A stretch of DNA of 64,000 nucleotides. It comes from Acidobacteriota bacterium (GTDB taxonomy: Bacteria > Acidobacteriota > Terriglobia > Acidiferrales > UBA7541). The notes under the pieces were generated by a model. It ran no database searches. It saw nothing but the letters and a program-made list of their open reading frames with translations, and was not told where the DNA came from. Below are positions 62,840 through 64,000 of this stretch, one piece after another. Positions within the stretch are counted from its first letter, which is position 1. Each line of letters starts with the position of its first letter. Position numbers and translations under genes: made by a program. The stretch lies in the NCBI GenBank assembly GCA_003167215.1, contig PMTV01000054.1:1-64000 (forward strand), read 5' to 3'.

Positions 62840-64000
62840 GTGCGACCCTCTTCGGCCCTCGACTTTCAGACCGTATTCGAATCGGCGCCTGGGCTGTATC
62901 TGGTGCTGACCATTGACCTCAAGATTATCGCAGTCAGCGATGCCTACCTGCGCGCAACCATGACGCAGCGCGAACAAATTCTTGGCAAGGGAATCTTCGA
63001 AGTATTTCCGGATAATCCGAGCGATCCGTCCGCGACAGGTGTCCGCAACCTGCGAACCTCCCTGGAACGGGTGCTGCAGAATGGCGTGGCGGACACCATG
63101 GCGATCCAGAAGTACGACATCCGCAAGCCGGAGGAGGAGGGCGGAGGCTTCGAGGAAAGGCATTGGAGCCCGTTTAACGCGCCGGTCTTTGGCCCCGACA
63201 AGCAAGTGGCCTACATCATTCATCGCGTCGAGGATGTCACCGAGTTCGTTCGCCTCAAACAGCAGCGCATTGACCAACAAAAGCGCACCGAAGAATTGCG
63301 CGCGCACGCCGGGCGAATGGAAGCGGAAGCTCGTTTACGCGGAACCGAAGCCCAGGAAACCGCCCGGCGCTTAGCACTAGCGAATCGAGAATCAGCCAAC
63401 CTTGCAATGGAAAGCGCACGCGCACGCGAAGAACTCGATAAGTTCTTTGATCTCTCGCTCGACATGCTCTGTATTGCCGGCACCGATGGATTTTTCAAGC
63501 GGCTCAGTCCGAGTTGGCAAAAGAAACTCGGATATTCCATCGAGGAGCTAACCACCGCGCCATTCATTGATTTTGTGCATCCGGATGACCGTGAACCTAC
63601 GATTCAAGAAGTCGAAAAGCTGAGTGTCGGAGTCGACACTATAAGCTTCGAGAACCGATACCGCTGCAAGGACGGTTCCTATCGACATCTGTCTTGGAAT
63701 GCTACGTCTTTCGTCGAGCGCCAGTTGATCTATGCTATCGGCCGCGACGTAACCGACTTAAAACAAACTGAGGAGGCTTTGCGCCGAAGCGAGGAGCGGT
63801 TCCGTTTGATGGTGGAAAACGTCGTCGATTACGCAATTCTCACACTCGATACCGACGGCCACGTTAAAACCTGGAACGCCGGTGCGGAGCGGATCGAAGG
63901 CTATCGCGCGGATGAAATCATCGGAAAGCATTTCTCCCGGTTCTATTCACGCGCCGACGTCGAGGCTGGAAAGCCCCAACTCGAACTGGAGGTAGCGGCC
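62840..64000 (+). CDS. Multi-PAS sensor protein, 3' partial
   Basis: The frame runs off the window's end; about 387 residues are visible from GTG 62840 (a TTG at 62801 or 62816 is also possible). Domain order: first PAS (about 8-130; VFESAPGLYLVLTIDLKIIA, FEVFPDNPSDPSATG, HRVEDVTEFVRLKQ), a helical linker rich in Glu/Arg/Ala (about 130-205), second PAS (about 208-325; FFDLSLDMLCIAGTDGFFKR, HPDDREPT) and third PAS (about 330 on; VVDYAILTLDTDGHVKTW). The output domain, probably a histidine kinase, lies outside. No ribosome site was clear. Confidence 0.85.
   Translation, partial: MRPSSALDFQTVFESAPGLYLVLTIDLKIIAVSDAYLRATMTQREQILGKGIFEVFPDNPSDPSATGVRNLRTSLERVLQNGVADTMAIQKYDIRKPEEEGGGFEERHWSPFNAPVFGPDKQVAYIIHRVEDVTEFVRLKQQRIDQQKRTEELRAHAGRMEAEARLRGTEAQETARRLALANRESANLAMESARAREELDKFFDLSLDMLCIAGTDGFFKRLSPSWQKKLGYSIEELTTAPFIDFVHPDDREPTIQEVEKLSVGVDTISFENRYRCKDGSYRHLSWNATSFVERQLIYAIGRDVTDLKQTEEALRRSEERFRLMVENVVDYAILTLDTDGHVKTWNAGAERIEGYRADEIIGKHFSRFYSRADVEAGKPQLELEVAA

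Overview
The window looks like a chromosomal piece of a soil-type Acidobacteriota (Terriglobia-like) genome. This is inferred from gene content and style: a Tricorn-like S41 protease, BIG2/beta-propeller surface protein, glycoamylase-family enzyme, TMTC-like TPR membrane protein, MglA GTPase, many two-component proteins, moderate GC and frequent strong GGAGG ribosome sites. No sequence search was possible, so the lineage is an inference. There is no rRNA, CRISPR array, insertion sequence or prophage. One tRNA-Asn is present.

Layout. 1-4.5 kb: 3' part of a repeat-containing Ig-like/beta-propeller protein, convergent with polyphosphate kinase. 4.6-15.2 kb: small stress-type genes (two paralogous ~60-residue proteins, CRP-family regulator, BON lipoprotein, Lys/Arg-tailed protein, ferritin-like protein, YtxH, PP2C phosphatase, DJ-1/PfpI, DUF1328, DUF3185) with an ABC exporter and a glycoamylase-family enzyme among them. 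15.2-19.4 kb: Tricorn homologue, tRNA-Asn, small unknown gene. 19.8-24.3 kb: glycosyltransferase, TPR membrane protein, methyltransferase, MglA. 24.4-29.8 kb: TonB-like protein, STAS protein, receiver-domain remnant and an Mla-type lipid transport operon (STAS-MlaE-MlaF-MlaD-lipoprotein). 29.9-31.9 kb: citrate synthase and an SRPBCC protein. 32-41 kb: a signalling operon on the minus strand (TonB-dependent receptor, YfiR, hybrid kinase, MASE1 kinase, REC-GGDEF). 41.2-49.2 kb: the phosphate regulon phoB-phoR-phoU-pstSCAB-phoU, with matching Pho-box-like direct repeats before phoB and pstS. 58.4-64 kb: formamidase-like protein, DUF2127, agmatine-to-putrescine genes (aguB, aguA), HIT protein and the start of a multi-PAS sensor.

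The most striking part is 49.8-58.2 kb. A GAFx3-HlyD fusion, an HlyD-like lipoprotein and a PqqD-M50 peptidase-HlyD fusion form a plus-strand operon. Facing it on the minus strand are a SET-domain methyltransferase, two tiny Lys-rich paralogous peptides (27 and 26 residues, shared C-terminal GVGR) and a sigma-54 activator. Each peptide gene is its own cassette: shared 18-bp upstream element, sigma-54 -24/-12 promoter, strong ribosome site, peptide, intrinsic terminator, all repeated with a ~506-bp period. The activator's receiver lacks the phospho-acceptor Asp and its best start codon is AUC. I read this as a candidate undescribed modified or processed peptide system under sigma-54 control; the function is inference.
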